55,534 nt of DNA from Rhodopirellula sp. (GTDB lineage Bacteria > Planctomycetota > Planctomycetia > Pirellulales > Thermoguttaceae): positions 1 through 55,534 of the forward strand of contig JAAYEH010000462.1 in assembly GCA_012728855.1 (NCBI GenBank). Direction: 5' to 3'. The translations under genes and the position numbers were made by a program. Below are positions 1 through 9,517 of this stretch, piece after piece; positions within the stretch are counted from its first letter, which is position 1, and every line of letters begins with the position of its first letter. The notes under the pieces are model-generated. The model had not been told where the DNA came from and ran no database searches. It saw only the letters and a list, made by a program, of their open reading frames with translations.

Positions 1-108
1 AAAGTGAGTGACGCGGAACTCTCGCAACTACGCCTAAAGCGACATGCCTTTCACGGCGACTGGAACTACACCCTCTCACCTCGTCCTTCGCAAAAATTGT
101 ATAGGTAA
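1..108 (+). CDS. ISAzo13-type transposase, C-terminal end (partial)
   Basis: Reading frame 1 is open from the first base to a TAA at 106-108 and gives 35 residues. They include VSDAEL near the start and FHGDWNYT followed by a basic proline-rich tail. This FHGxWNYT ending is what I associate with the C-terminus of ISAzo13/'Rhodopirellula transposase' DDE proteins. The rest of the gene lies outside the window, so I cannot tell whether the element is intact. It marks the left boundary of the accessory region. Confidence 0.65.
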   Translation, partial: KVSDAELSQLRLKRHAFHGDWNYTLSPRPSQKLYR

Positions 109-177
109 TTTTGACGCAGGCCCTAAGATTATCGTGGCCAACGAAACCGTTTGGAAACTCGTCCAGGAGCAATACGC

Positions 178-375
178 ATGATTCCGACCGACAAGAACGA
201 CCACGCAACGGTGGCGGAACGACTGAAGGATGTGGAGAAAGTCCAAGTTGTACTCAAAAAGGCTGCTCGTCAGGCCATTTTGGAACATGAGCGCGCGGGT
301 CACAAGGTTGCCGTTTGGCGCGACGGGCAGGTTGTTTGGGACGAGCCAACCACCGGGGAAAAGAAGGCCGAATGA
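178..375 (+). CDS. Small conserved-looking hypothetical protein
   Basis: This 65-residue protein is charged and probably helical in its first half (AERLKDVEKVQ, AILEHERAGHKV), followed by a short strand-like segment VAVWRDGQVVW. The ATG at 178 is preceded by AGGAG about ten bases upstream, so I prefer it to a TTG at 151. Size and composition resemble small proteins of unknown role found in planctomycete and cyanobacterial genomes. I do not recognise a characterised family. It ends with a TGA immediately before an octamer repeat array. A toxin-antitoxin role is possible but nothing in the sequence proves it. Confidence 0.55.
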   Translation: MIPTDKNDHATVAERLKDVEKVQVVLKKAARQAILEHERAGHKVAVWRDGQVVWDEPTTGEKKAE

Positions 376-443
376 GGGGCAAAGGGGCAAAGGGGCAAAG
401 GGGCAAAGGGGCAGAGGGGCAGAGGGGCTGAGGGGCTGAGGGG
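376..443 (+). repeat. G-rich octamer tandem array (GGGGCAAA type)
   Basis: Eight consecutive 8-bp units run head to tail. Four are GGGGCAAA, two GGGGCAGA and two GGGGCTGA, followed by a last GGGG. The units drift stepwise from CAAA to CAGA to CTGA, as expected from slippage and local copying. Four-G runs separated by 4-nt loops fit a canonical intramolecular G-quadruplex on the plus strand. An inverted counterpart lies at 837-911, so the gene between is symmetrically flanked. Confidence 0.95.
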
Positions 444-460
444 AAACGGTAGGTGAATGA

Positions 461-835
461 ATGGGTGTCGAGATCAAGACGTTTCGCGACCTGTTGGTGT
501 GGCAGAAGTCGATGGCGCTGGTTACCGAGGTGTATCGAGCTTCGGGGGAGTTTCCGTCCCACGAACGATACGGGCTGTCTTCACAAATCCGGCGGTGCGC
601 AGTATCCATACCCAGCAATATCGCGGAGGGCTTCGGGCGACATTCGACAGTCGATTACATTCGTTTCCTCACGATCGCCAACGGATCGCTCTACGAGCTG
701 CAAACGCAGGTCGAGATTGCCTTGAACCTGGGATACATGGAGAGCAAGATCTACGACACCCTGCACGAACAAACCCGTGAGATTGAACGCATGATGTCCA
801 GCCTGATCCAAAGCCTGAAAAGACGTAACCACTAA
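461..835 (+). CDS. Four-helix bundle protein (23S rRNA-intervening-sequence / Avd-like fold)
   Basis: The 124-residue protein has the family hallmarks: TFRDLLVWQKSM at the start, the central segment LSSQIRRCAVSIPSNIAEGFGR, then the helix DYIRFLTIANGSLYELQTQ. Members were named after proteins encoded in 23S rRNA intervening sequences, and they share a fold with the Avd subunit of diversity-generating retroelements. The biochemical role of stand-alone members is mostly unknown; nucleic-acid binding is suspected. The length matches the family norm of about 115-130. The ATG at 461 keeps the conserved N-terminus. No reverse transcriptase or variable-repeat pair is seen nearby, so a retroelement role is not supported here. 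The gene is enclosed by inverted octamer arrays. Confidence 0.9.
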   Translation: MGVEIKTFRDLLVWQKSMALVTEVYRASGEFPSHERYGLSSQIRRCAVSIPSNIAEGFGRHSTVDYIRFLTIANGSLYELQTQVEIALNLGYMESKIYDTLHEQTREIERMMSSLIQSLKRRNH

Positions 836-836
836 C

Positions 837-911
837 CCTTAGCCCCTTTGCCCCTTTGCCCCTTTGCCCCTTTGCCCCTTTGCCCCTTAGCCCCTTTGCC
901 CCTTTGCCCCT
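837..911 (+). repeat. C-rich octamer tandem array (inverted copy of 376-443)
   Basis: About nine units of CCCCTTTG, with two CCCCTTAG variants, start two bases after the stop of the four-helix-bundle gene and end 13 bases before the next ATG. The unit is the reverse complement of the left-hand array, so the quadruplex-forming strand here is the minus strand. The array occupies essentially the whole spacer and leaves no room for an ordinary ribosome binding site for the downstream gene. Confidence 0.95.
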
Positions 912-923
912 GACAACTACCCC

Positions 924-2651
924 ATGCCCATCCCGATTACCGCCGAAATCCTGATGCAGCTTGATCGGCTGGATACCCAGAGCGCCGACGATCTGGAGAC
1001 GCAGTGGCTGGAATTCAAACCATGGACGGGGCCGCGCGAGGATATGCGCGTGGCGGTCGAGTATGCCGTCTGCTTCGCCAATGCCGAGGGAGGTGTGATC
1101 GTCTTCGGCGTGGCTGACCGGATCCGCGGGCGTGCCGCAGCGATCCACGGGGCGCGGGGCTACGACCTGGACATCTGGCGGCGTGGCATCTTCGACTCGA
1201 CACGCCCCAACCTGGTGGTGGAGGTGGACGAACTGGCAGTGCCCGAGGGGACCGGCCGGCTGCTGGTGGTACGGGTGCCCAAGGGTCCAAACCCGCCCTA
1301 TGGAACAATGCAGGGACTGTACAAACAGCGGGTCGGGAAGAACTGCATGCCGATGGACCCGCACGCCTTCGCCCGGGCGCAAGTTTCCGCTGGCGTCGTC
1401 GATTGGAGCGGGCTGCCGGCCGAGGGGGTCGAGGTCGGGGATCTGGACCTCGTGGAGATTGCCCGCGCACGCAACGTCCTGCGGCGGTTCAAGCCGCAGT
1501 CCGACTTGTTGAAGGTGGATGACCAGACCTTGCTCGTTGGAGTCGGAGCCATCCACGAAGGGCGGGTGACGCGAGCGGGCCTGTTGCTCTTCGGCAACCA
1601 GTCGCTGCTCACTCGTGTTTGCCCACAACACCAAGTGCATTACGTCCTGCACACGGATCTGAAGGTCTTTCGGAACGACTCGTATCGGGATGGGTTGTTG
1701 AACATCCTAGAGCGAATCGAGCAAGCGTTTACAGGACCGGCCAACCCAGAGCAGGAAGTGAGCGTCGGTCTGTTCAAGCTGCGCATCCCGGCCTTTGTCG
1801 TAGATGTCGTGCGCGAGGCCCTGCTTAACGCCGTAACGCACCGCGATTACACTGATCCGAACGAGGTGCTGATCCGGCACGCAGCAGAGGAACTGGCGGT
1901 TACGAGCCCGGGCGGCTTCCTGGGTGGCATTACCCCTAAGAACATCCTGCGGCACGAGCCGGTTCCGAGAAACCGCGCGCTGGCCGAGGCATTCGAGAAG
2001 CTGGGATTGGTCGAGCGGGCTGGGATGGGGCGGCGACGAATCTTCATTCCTACGTTGTCGTATGGCAAGCGATCGCCGCTGTACGAGACGGACGGTTCCC
2101 GCGTGACCTTGCGGATATTCGACGGTTCGTTCAGTGAGCGAATGGCTGTGCTGGTTGCCAAATGGCGTGGGGAGGGGCGAGAAATTGACATCGACGCTCT
2201 CTTAGTATTGGGCTACCTCCTGGATCATGCCTTTATCGACACCCTGACCGCAGCCGATCTGCTTCAGTTGCTCCAGGATAGTGCGCGTGGGGTGCTTGAC
2301 CAACTGGCCCAACCGAAGACCGGGATCTTGGAGCGGAGGGGAAAGACCAAGGCCGCAACGTACCATCTTACGAAGGCCGTAGCCAAAGATCTCTTGGGGA
2401 AGGCGGCGTACACGAGAACCAAGGGCCTTGATCCGTTGCGATATGCCGAGATGGTCCGGGCCTTCGTCCAGGACCACGGCTCGATCGCGCCCCACGAATG
2501 CCGAGAGTTGTTGGGGCTGGGCGAGTCGGCGTCGGCAAAGGTTGATGTTTCGCGGCACCTGAAGGAATGGTCGGGAACGGCCGGGTTTCTGCGGCGGGAA
2601 GGTGGCGGGCGATACACGCGTTACGTACTCCGCGAGCCAGCGAATCCGTGA
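924..2651 (+). CDS. AlbA_2/HATPase_c_4 ATP-binding protein (Schlafen-AlbA_2 type)
   Basis: The product is a 575-residue, probably cytoplasmic protein. Residues about 15-65 carry the AlbA_2 pattern (ETQWLEFKPW ... FANAEGGVIVFGV), a putative nucleic-acid-binding module. Around residues 295-375 is a HATPase_c_4-like part with REALLNAVTHRDY (the N-box), a glycine-containing TSPGGFLGGIT segment and RNRALAEAFEKLGLVERAGMG. The C-terminal ~200 residues look like winged-helix segments. Proteins of this layout are usually annotated as putative transcriptional regulators or RecG-like ATP-binding proteins and occur often in defence and mobile regions. The ATG at 924 lies 13 bases after the repeat array, without a clear Shine-Dalgarno. 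A link to the BREX genes 300 bp downstream is possible from context only. Confidence 0.8.
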   Translation: MPIPITAEILMQLDRLDTQSADDLETQWLEFKPWTGPREDMRVAVEYAVCFANAEGGVIVFGVADRIRGRAAAIHGARGYDLDIWRRGIFDSTRPNLVVEVDELAVPEGTGRLLVVRVPKGPNPPYGTMQGLYKQRVGKNCMPMDPHAFARAQVSAGVVDWSGLPAEGVEVGDLDLVEIARARNVLRRFKPQSDLLKVDDQTLLVGVGAIHEGRVTRAGLLLFGNQSLLTRVCPQHQVHYVLHTDLKVFRNDSYRDGLLNILERIEQAFTGPANPEQEVSVGLFKLRIPAFVVDVVREALLNAVTHRDYTDPNEVLIRHAAEELAVTSPGGFLGGITPKNILRHEPVPRNRALAEAFEKLGLVERAGMGRRRIFIPTLSYGKRSPLYETDGSRVTLRIFDGSFSERMAVLVAKWRGEGREIDIDALLVLGYLLDHAFIDTLTAADLLQLLQDSARGVLDQLAQPKTGILERRGKTKAATYHLTKAVAKDLLGKAAYTRTKGLDPLRYAEMVRAFVQDHGSIAPHECRELLGLGESASAKVDVSRHLKEWSGTAGFLRREGGGRYTRYVLREPANP

Positions 2652-2960
2652 CTTCTGCGTCAATTTAGCAGTCCAATATGCAAACGAGCACCCATCCGAT
2701 AGCGGTAACGCAAGAGTTTATGAGACAAGGAGTTACATCATCGCGCCATTTAGCGTTCAATTTAGCGAAGCGGCAGGCCACCAGGGTTTGTCGGGAAATC
2801 CCCCCCGCCGACGGACATATAGCGCGATGTAACTGACAAGCAGCGATGAGTAGCAATAAGTAGCGCAACGCCTTATTCATTAACAAGTTAGGCATGTAAC
2901 GCGATGTGCATCCCCGCGAGTAGAGGCTGCCAAAAACTAAGAACTAAGAACTAAGAACCA
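2652..2960. other. Spacer before BREX genes, with AACTAAG heptamer repeat
   Basis: No convincing gene was found in these 309 bases. The only clear structure is three exact copies of AACTAAG at 2935-2955, ending five bases before the pglY ATG at 2961 and occupying the place where a ribosome binding site would be. The sequence is more AT-rich than its surroundings. Confidence 0.7.
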
Positions 2961-5735
2961 ATGCCCCTCATCAAAGACCTTATCGACCTCCCACCGCAAG
3001 TGAGCCGGGGCGACTTCGTCCTCAACCTGGCGGCGGGCGTGTCGCAGTCGAACGTAAGCGGGACGCTGCGCAGCTACGTGGTGACGCCGCAGTTGACCGC
3101 CTGCTTCGATCAGGCGCTGGGCTTCATCAAGGGCGCCATCGATTCGGCGTCCAGCAAGGCGTGTTACCTGCACGGCAGCTTCGGCAGCGGCAAAAGCCAC
3201 TTCATGGCCGTGCTGCACCAACTGCTTGAGGGCAACCCCGACGCGCGGGCGATCAAGGAACTCGCCGGCGTCGTTGCCAAGCACAACGACTGGACGCAGG
3301 GGCGGCGGTTTTTGCTGGTGCCATTTCACATGATCGGCAGCCGGAACATGGAGCAGGGGATCCTCGGGCAGTATGCCGACTACGTCCGCCAGCTTCATCC
3401 GGGCGCGCCCATTCCGGGGGTCTACCTGGCGGAGAGCCTGTTCGACGACGCCAAGAGCCTCCGCATCGACATGGGCGACGCCGGCTTCTTTCAGAAGCTC
3501 AACCAGAACAAGAGCGCGGGCGGCGGTGGATGGGGCACCATCTCCGCAGGCTGGGACGCCGGTAGTTTCGATACGGCCGTGGCCGCGGCGCCGGGCGACA
3601 AAGAGCGGACTCGCCTGGTTGGCGACCTCATTGGGGCTTTCTTCCGCAGCTACCACAACGTGGCCGCCGGACAGGACGAGGCCTATCTCGACCTCGACAA
3701 GGGCCTGGCCGTCATCTCGCAGCATGCTCAGGCCCTCGGCTATGACGCGCTGATCCTCTTCCTGGACGAACTGATCCTGTGGATGGCCAGCCATGCGGCG
3801 GACCTGAACTTCATTCACCACGAGACACAATAATTAGTGAAACTGGTCGAGGCGCAGAACGTCGATCGGCCGATCCCGTTGGTGAGCTTTGTCGCCCGTC
3901 AGCGGGATCTGCGAAAGCTCATCGGCGATACGGTTCCCGGCGCGCAAAAGGTGAACTTCGACGACTCGGTGGATTGGTCGGAAGGGCGGTTCGGGGTCAT
4001 CAAGCTGGAAGATCGCAACCTGCCCATGATCGCCAACAGGCGCGTGCTCAAGCCTAAGAGCGCGGCGGCCCGGCAGGAACTCGACGCCTCGTTCGAGGAG
4101 ACGGCGAATATCCGCAAGGAGGTCATGGACACGCTGTTGACGGACGAATACGGCCGCGAGATGTTTCGGCTGATCTATCCGTTCAGCCCAGCGCTGATGG
4201 AGACGCTGATCTCCGCTTCGAGTATGTTGCAGCGCGAGCGGACGGCGCTGAAGGTGATGGTGCAGCTTCTGGTGGAGCAGCGGGATACGCTCAAGGTTGG
4301 CGACATCGTGCCCGTGGGTGATCTGTACGATGCCGTGGCGCATGGCGACGAGGCCTTCAGCCAGGACATGAAGGTCCATTTCGACAACGCCCGCAAGCTC
4401 TACCACGAGAAGTTGCTGCCGATGCTGGAGGCTCAACACGGGGCCCGGCGCGAGGAATTGCTGGCCAAACCAATCGGCGACCTGTGCCGGGTCAATTTTG
4501 TCAACGACGATCGGTTGGTAAAGACGCTCCTGCTGGCGGCCCTGGTGCCGGGCGTACCCTCGCTGCGAGCGCTCAACGCCAGTCGATTGGCTGCGCTGAA
4601 CCACGGCACGGTCCGCTCGCCAATCCCCGGCAAAGAGGCCGGGATGGTGTTGCAGAAAGTGAAGGACTGGTCCACTCAGGTGGGCGAGATCAAGGTCGAA
4701 CGCGACACTCCCAACCCGACGATCTCGATTCAGCTCAGCGGCGTCGATACCGAAGCGATTATCGCGGCGGCGGAGCACGAAGATAACCTCGGCAACCAGA
4801 TGCGGATGGTGCGGCAAATCCTCTTTGAGGAACTGGAGATCGAAAACGTCGATCAGATGTTCCTGTCGTATGCGTTCCCCTGGCGGAATACCCCGCGCGA
4901 GTGCGATGTGATCTACGGCAACGTGCGGTCATTGCCCGACACCAGCCTGACCGCCAACGGAACGACCTGGAAGGTGATCATCGACTACCCGTTTGACGAA
5001 GCGGGCCACACCACTCGCGATGATCTCGGGAAACTCCAAATCTACGGCGCGAACAACCCCAGCACGCGAACCATTGTCTGGCTTCCGGCCTTCTTCTCGG
5101 AAACGGCGCGGCGCGACCTGAGCCGGCTGGTGATCATCGAGCACATTCTGGCGGGCGAGCGGTTCGCGGGATACGCGGCGTTTCTTTCTCCCCAGGATCG
5201 ACAGACGGCGCGAACGCTGCTGGAGAATCAACGCAGCTCGCTCCAAGAGCGAGTCAAACAGCATGTCGAGGCGGCTTATGGCATCCGTGGAAGCCAGAGT
5301 AAGGCCATCGACGATTCTCACACGCTGGCCGACACCTACAAGACTCTCTATTCCGGACTGGACCTCCAGCCGCCGGCGGCGAGCAATCTCAAAGGGGCAA
5401 TGGAGGATCTGCTCGGCCAGGCCCTCGGCTTCGAGTTCCCCGCGCATCCCAGTTTCGGGGCGGGGATCAAGAGCCTGCACCTGCGCAAGGTGCATGACGA
5501 GGTGCTGAAGGCCGTATCAGAGAAGGGCGGCCGGGTATTGGTCGAGAAAAGCGTCCGCAGCCTGCTCAAGCAGATTGCGGAGCCGCTCAATCTAGGCGAG
5601 CAGGGCGAGACCCATTTTGTCCTGGGGCAACGGTGGAAGGATCATTTCACACGCAAAGCCGCCGAGTCGGGCGCCGCGATCACCGTGCAGGCGCTGCGGA
5701 GGTGGATCCCGAAACCGCGTCGGCAACGGTGCTGA
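2961..5735 (+). pseudogene. pglY: BREX type 2 ATPase PglY, interrupted by an in-frame stop and truncated at the 3' end
   Basis: PglY is the large P-loop ATPase of type 2 BREX phage-defence systems. Residues 1-80 match the family: SRGDFVLNLAAGV, VVTPQLTACFDQALG and the Walker A GSFGSGKS (72-79). A Walker B-like LILFLDEL lies at about residues 263-270. A TAA at 3831-3833 ends the first part after 290 residues, but the same frame stays open afterwards, from GTG 3837 to 5735. It continues with family-like sequence (KLVEAQ, RPIPLVSFVARQRDLRKLIG). A single change of an AAA codon to TAA would explain the stop. The second part ends abruptly near RRWI around 5705, well short of the roughly 1200 residues usual for PglY, where the reading switches to pglZ sequence in another frame. 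As written, no full-length PglY can be made. Confidence 0.85.
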
Positions 5736-8179
5736 TCACGCCGTTGGACCAGGCAAAGGTAAGCGATGACATCCTGGTGCGATTGGCTTTGCGGAAGCTG
5801 CTTCCGATCAACAATTGGGAGATCGTGCGGTCCTTGTTCAAGGCCAAGCAGTTGGACCCGCGGATCACGCGCCATGCACTGCTGGCTGAGATGTTGCTTG
5901 AGAATGCCGGCACTCGGGAATTCCAACCGGTCGCCGGCGGTCTGCTTGATGCCGACACGGTTTGGGGAATGCTACTGGCAGAACGGGCCGGCCTTTCCGG
6001 TCCGCATCCCGACCTGGTCGAGCTTCTCCGAGCTACCGCCGAATTCGACCTGGCGGCCCGCTGGAATTCCTGTCCGGCGGAATTCCGCAGCGCGGCCAAG
6101 GCGTGGATCGCCGAAACCGCGGGGGACGCCGCGAGCACCGTGCTTGGCTGCCTGGAGGCGGAGCACGGCTCCAAGGCCGTCGCTATTGGTCTGGTGATGG
6201 GCGTCGTCTATCACGACGCCGTCGCCAACGAGTTGGACAAGGCGGCGGGGCGACTCGAAGCGTATGCAGGCACGACCCACTTGTCGACCGAGATCGCCAG
6301 GCGGTGGCGCGATGCGGCAGTGGCCGTTACCACCCGGCTATCCAAACCGGCGTTGCGGCGCTGCCTTGATGAGGCGGAGGCAATCCTGGGGAACCTTGGC
6401 GCGGCGAGTCAGGCTTGGCGGAGTGGCGAACTGGAAAGCGGGTTTGAACAACGGCTATCGCGATTCGGACAGGCATTGGCGGCCCATGTTGACGCACGTG
6501 CGACCGGCATCTCTGAGGAACTGCAGAACGTCTACGGCAGCCTTGAGCAACACCGGCTGGGACGCATTGCCGGTCGTCGGCTGGAACGGGCTGCGATGGC
6601 CCTCCGGCTGGCGCGTTGGCTGGCGGATCAGAATACCGGGGGCCGCGCGACGCCCTCCAGCATGCTGGCAATCGCGCGCCAGTACGCTGCTGACGGAGGA
6701 TTCGTGGATTGGGCCCGTCGGGTTTTGCGAGGCGGCGAGCCGAACAAAGACCTTGCGGCCGCATTGGTGCGTCTCGTGGACCGAGTCACCGAGCTGCGGG
6801 AGGCTGAGAACCTGAGGTTTGGCCAGGCCGTCGCGGCGGAGCGGGCCGGCAGCGATGCCGCTTCGGGGCTCGTTCCCGTGGAACAGATCCTCGAACGGAT
6901 CGTCGCCAAGGCGGCTCAGAAAGCCCCGGTGCTTCTGCTAGTCGTCGACGGAATGAGTTGGGCCGTCTTCCGCGAACTCGTGTCGGACATCAAATCCCAT
7001 GATTGGATTGAGCTGGGCTTCGCCCCGTCACCCCAACGGTTGATTGGGTTGGCTGCGCTGCCATCGATCACCGAGGTGTGCCGCGCGAGCCTGCTGCGCG
7101 GATTGCTGGGACACGGACAGGCGTCCGCCGAGGTGCAAGGGTTCGCTACCAACCCAGCGACCGTTGTGGTCTCGCAGCCAGGCTTTGCGCCGAAGCTCTT
7201 TCATAAGGCGGCTCTGGAAGGCGACGAGGACTCGAGCCTCGCTGGAGAGATCCGAAGTGCGTTGGCGGACAAGAGACAACGCGTGGTGGGCATTGTCATC
7301 AACGCGGTGGATGACCATCTGGACAAGGGGGACCAAACCGACCCCATTTGGACGCTGCAGCATATCCGGGTGCTCGAACCGATTTTGGCGGAGGCCGGAG
7401 CAGCAGGCCGGCTTGTCGTTCTGTTAAGCGATCATGGCCATGTTCTCGACCGTCAAACCGAGTTGCGCGAGGCGACCGATGGCCTGCGCTGGCGTCGGGC
7501 TACCGGCGATGTTCGCAACGACGAGATCGAGGTCAGTTCGCCGCGAGTGGTTGTCCCTCCTGAAGAGCACCGCATCATCGCGCCGTGGTCGGAGCACTTG
7601 CGTTACGGCCCAAAGAAGAACGGCTACCACGGTGGAGCGACACCGCAGGAAATGCTCATTCCGATCAGCATTCTTTGGCCCGAACTTGACCTGCCGGAAG
7701 GGTTGGACGAACTGCCTGTCGGACTGCCGTCTTGGTGGACCGAACCCACGGCCGCCCGGCCCGTCGTGCCTGTCGTTGAACCCCCGAGGCGTCCGAAAAA
7801 GGGAAAGCCGCAACCACCATCGCTTTTCGACAAGATCGAAGAGCGACGGGTTGTGCCCGCGCCGGAAGAAACATGGATCAAGGCCCTCCTGCAGAGCGAG
7901 GTGTTCGCGGTTCAGAAGCAGTTGGCGGGCCGTGTGCGCGTCGAGGACGCGGCATTACAGCGGCTTCTGTCGACCCTGGCCAGTCGCGGTGGGTCCATGA
8001 CCACTGCGGCACTTGCAGGGGCCATTGAGGTTCCAGAGCATCGCCTGCCCGGCCTGTTGGCCGTCGTTCAACGATTGCTGAATGTCGAGGGCTACACCAT
8101 CCTGGATCGGCAAGAGGCTGCCAACACCGTTGTATTGAATGTTCCACTGCTGAAGAAACAGTTCGAGTTGAGTCCATGA
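5705..8179 (+). pseudogene. pglZ: BREX type 2 PglZ (alkaline-phosphatase fold), lacking its 5' end
   Basis: From about 5705 the frame encodes PglZ-like sequence: VRSLFKAKQLDPRITRHALLAEML, GGLLDADTVWGMLL, then the PglZ domain with LLLVVDGMSWAVF (about 6935-6970), where the Asp is a likely metal ligand, and LLSDHGHV (about 7420-7443). The frame is open upstream to an ATG at 5633, but those first ~24 codons overlap pglY out of frame and do not look like PglZ. About 100 N-terminal residues seem to be missing compared with the usual 900-950. The likely history is a deletion that joined the 5' part of pglY to the 3' part of pglZ. PglZ is a core BREX component of unproven catalytic role. It could still be translated from an internal start, but I regard it as damaged. 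Confidence 0.8.
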
Positions 8180-8194
8180 GGCCGGATCGATTCC

Positions 8195-9517
8195 ATGAAG
8201 ACCATCAGCCGCCAACGCCGAGATGAACTGATCGATGCACTTCGCAGGGGCACCGTTCCCATGCAAAGCCTCGATCTGCTCGCCGTAGGTCTGGATCGCT
8301 TTGCCGGCACGCTGGGAGAGGAACTCGAAGCCATCAGGGCCGGCGGGGCCAAGTTCAAGGCCGTTCGCGGCGAGTACGGGACCGGCAAGACGTTCTTCTC
8401 CCGCTGGCTGGCAGAGCGCGCCCGGCAAATGGGCTTCGCCGCCTCCGAGGTCCAGATCTCCGAGACAGAGACACCCTTGCATCGCCTGGAGACCGTGTAT
8501 CGCCGGCTGATGGAACGGCTAGGCACCCCGGACACGCCGAGTGGGGCGTTCCGCAATATCCTCGACGGCTGGTTCTTCACCTTGGAAGAGGACGTGCTGG
8601 CCGAAGGAAACATCTCGGCCGGCGACCATGGGCAACTGCTGGAACGCTCCAATGCTTTGATGGAGAAGCGACTGGCCGTCGTCACTCAGTCGGCGCCGAT
8701 GTTCGCCGTCGCGCTGCGTGGCTATCACACGGCACGAGCGAACCGCGACACGGCACTTGCCGATGGCATTGCTGCCTGGCTGACAGGGCAGCCGAACGTC
8801 GCCGCTACCATCAAGCGACAGGTGGGAGTCAAGGGCGATATCGATCATTTCGGCGCCATGAGTTTCCTGCAGGGCCTGCTGACCGTGTTGCGCGACTCCG
8901 GGCACGCTGGGCTCTATCTCGTGCTCGACGAGGTCGAGACCATCCAACGCGTCCGGGGCGACGTGCGAGACAAAAGCCTCAACGCTCTCCGGCAGCTTAT
9001 TGACGACATCGACTCCGGGCGTTTCCCCGGGCTTTACCTATTGATCACCGGAACCAGCGCATTCTACGAGGGGCCGCAAGGCGCCCAACGGTTGGAGCCC
9101 TTAGCCCAGCGGCTGCACGTCGATTTCCAGACCGACGCCCGCTTCGACAATCCCCGGGCCGTCCAGATTCGCCTGCCCGGTTTCAACCTGGATCGGCTCT
9201 GCCAGGTTGGTTCCAAAGTCCGTGACATTTTTCAGCAGCACGCCCAGGTGCCCGAACGAATCGCCTCGTCCTGCGAGGACGGCTACATCCGGGAATTGGC
9301 CGAGGCCGTGACCGGCCGCCTGGGCGGCAAGGTCGGCGTGGCCCCGCGGATCTTCCTGAAGAAGCTCGTGGCCGATGTCCTGGACCGCGTGGATCAGTTC
9401 CCCGACTTCGACCCGCGGCAACACTACGCCTTGACCATCGCCGAGACCGAGTTGACGCCGGTGGAGCGGCAGGCGATGGGGGCGTCGGACGTCGATGAAA
9501 TCGAGCTGCATCTGTGA
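8195..9517 (+). CDS. brxD: BREX system P-loop ATPase BrxD
   Basis: The 440-residue protein has a Walker A motif GEYGTGKT at about residues 62-69, a Walker B-like LYLVLDEVE at about 240-248, and the LITGTSAFYEG sensor-like segment around 287. Opening with an RRDELIDALRRGTVP helix and spacing these motifs this way is typical of BrxD, the ~430-residue ATPase of type 2 and type 6 BREX loci. The start ATG lies 15 bases after the pglZ stop, and its TGA overlaps the next gene as GTGA, so the last three genes form an operon. This is the only gene of the cassette with no visible damage. Confidence 0.88.
   Translation: MKTISRQRRDELIDALRRGTVPMQSLDLLAVGLDRFAGTLGEELEAIRAGGAKFKAVRGEYGTGKTFFSRWLAERARQMGFAASEVQISETETPLHRLETVYRRLMERLGTPDTPSGAFRNILDGWFFTLEEDVLAEGNISAGDHGQLLERSNALMEKRLAVVTQSAPMFAVALRGYHTARANRDTALADGIAAWLTGQPNVAATIKRQVGVKGDIDHFGAMSFLQGLLTVLRDSGHAGLYLVLDEVETIQRVRGDVRDKSLNALRQLIDDIDSGRFPGLYLLITGTSAFYEGPQGAQRLEPLAQRLHVDFQTDARFDNPRAVQIRLPGFNLDRLCQVGSKVRDIFQQHAQVPERIASSCEDGYIRELAEAVTGRLGGKVGVAPRIFLKKLVADVLDRVDQFPDFDPRQHYALTIAETELTPVERQAMGASDVDEIELHL

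Noticed and set aside
461..835. A diversity-generating retroelement, because the gene shares the Avd fold
   Set aside because: No reverse transcriptase, no template/variable repeat pair and no variable-protein gene were found nearby; stand-alone members of the family are common.
376..911. CRISPR array
   Set aside because: The repeats are 8 bp, contiguous, with no spacers of 25-40 bp and no cas genes.
2665..2895. Small minus-strand open frame in the spacer before pglY
   Set aside because: No ribosome binding site and no family-like sequence; the spacer looks non-coding.
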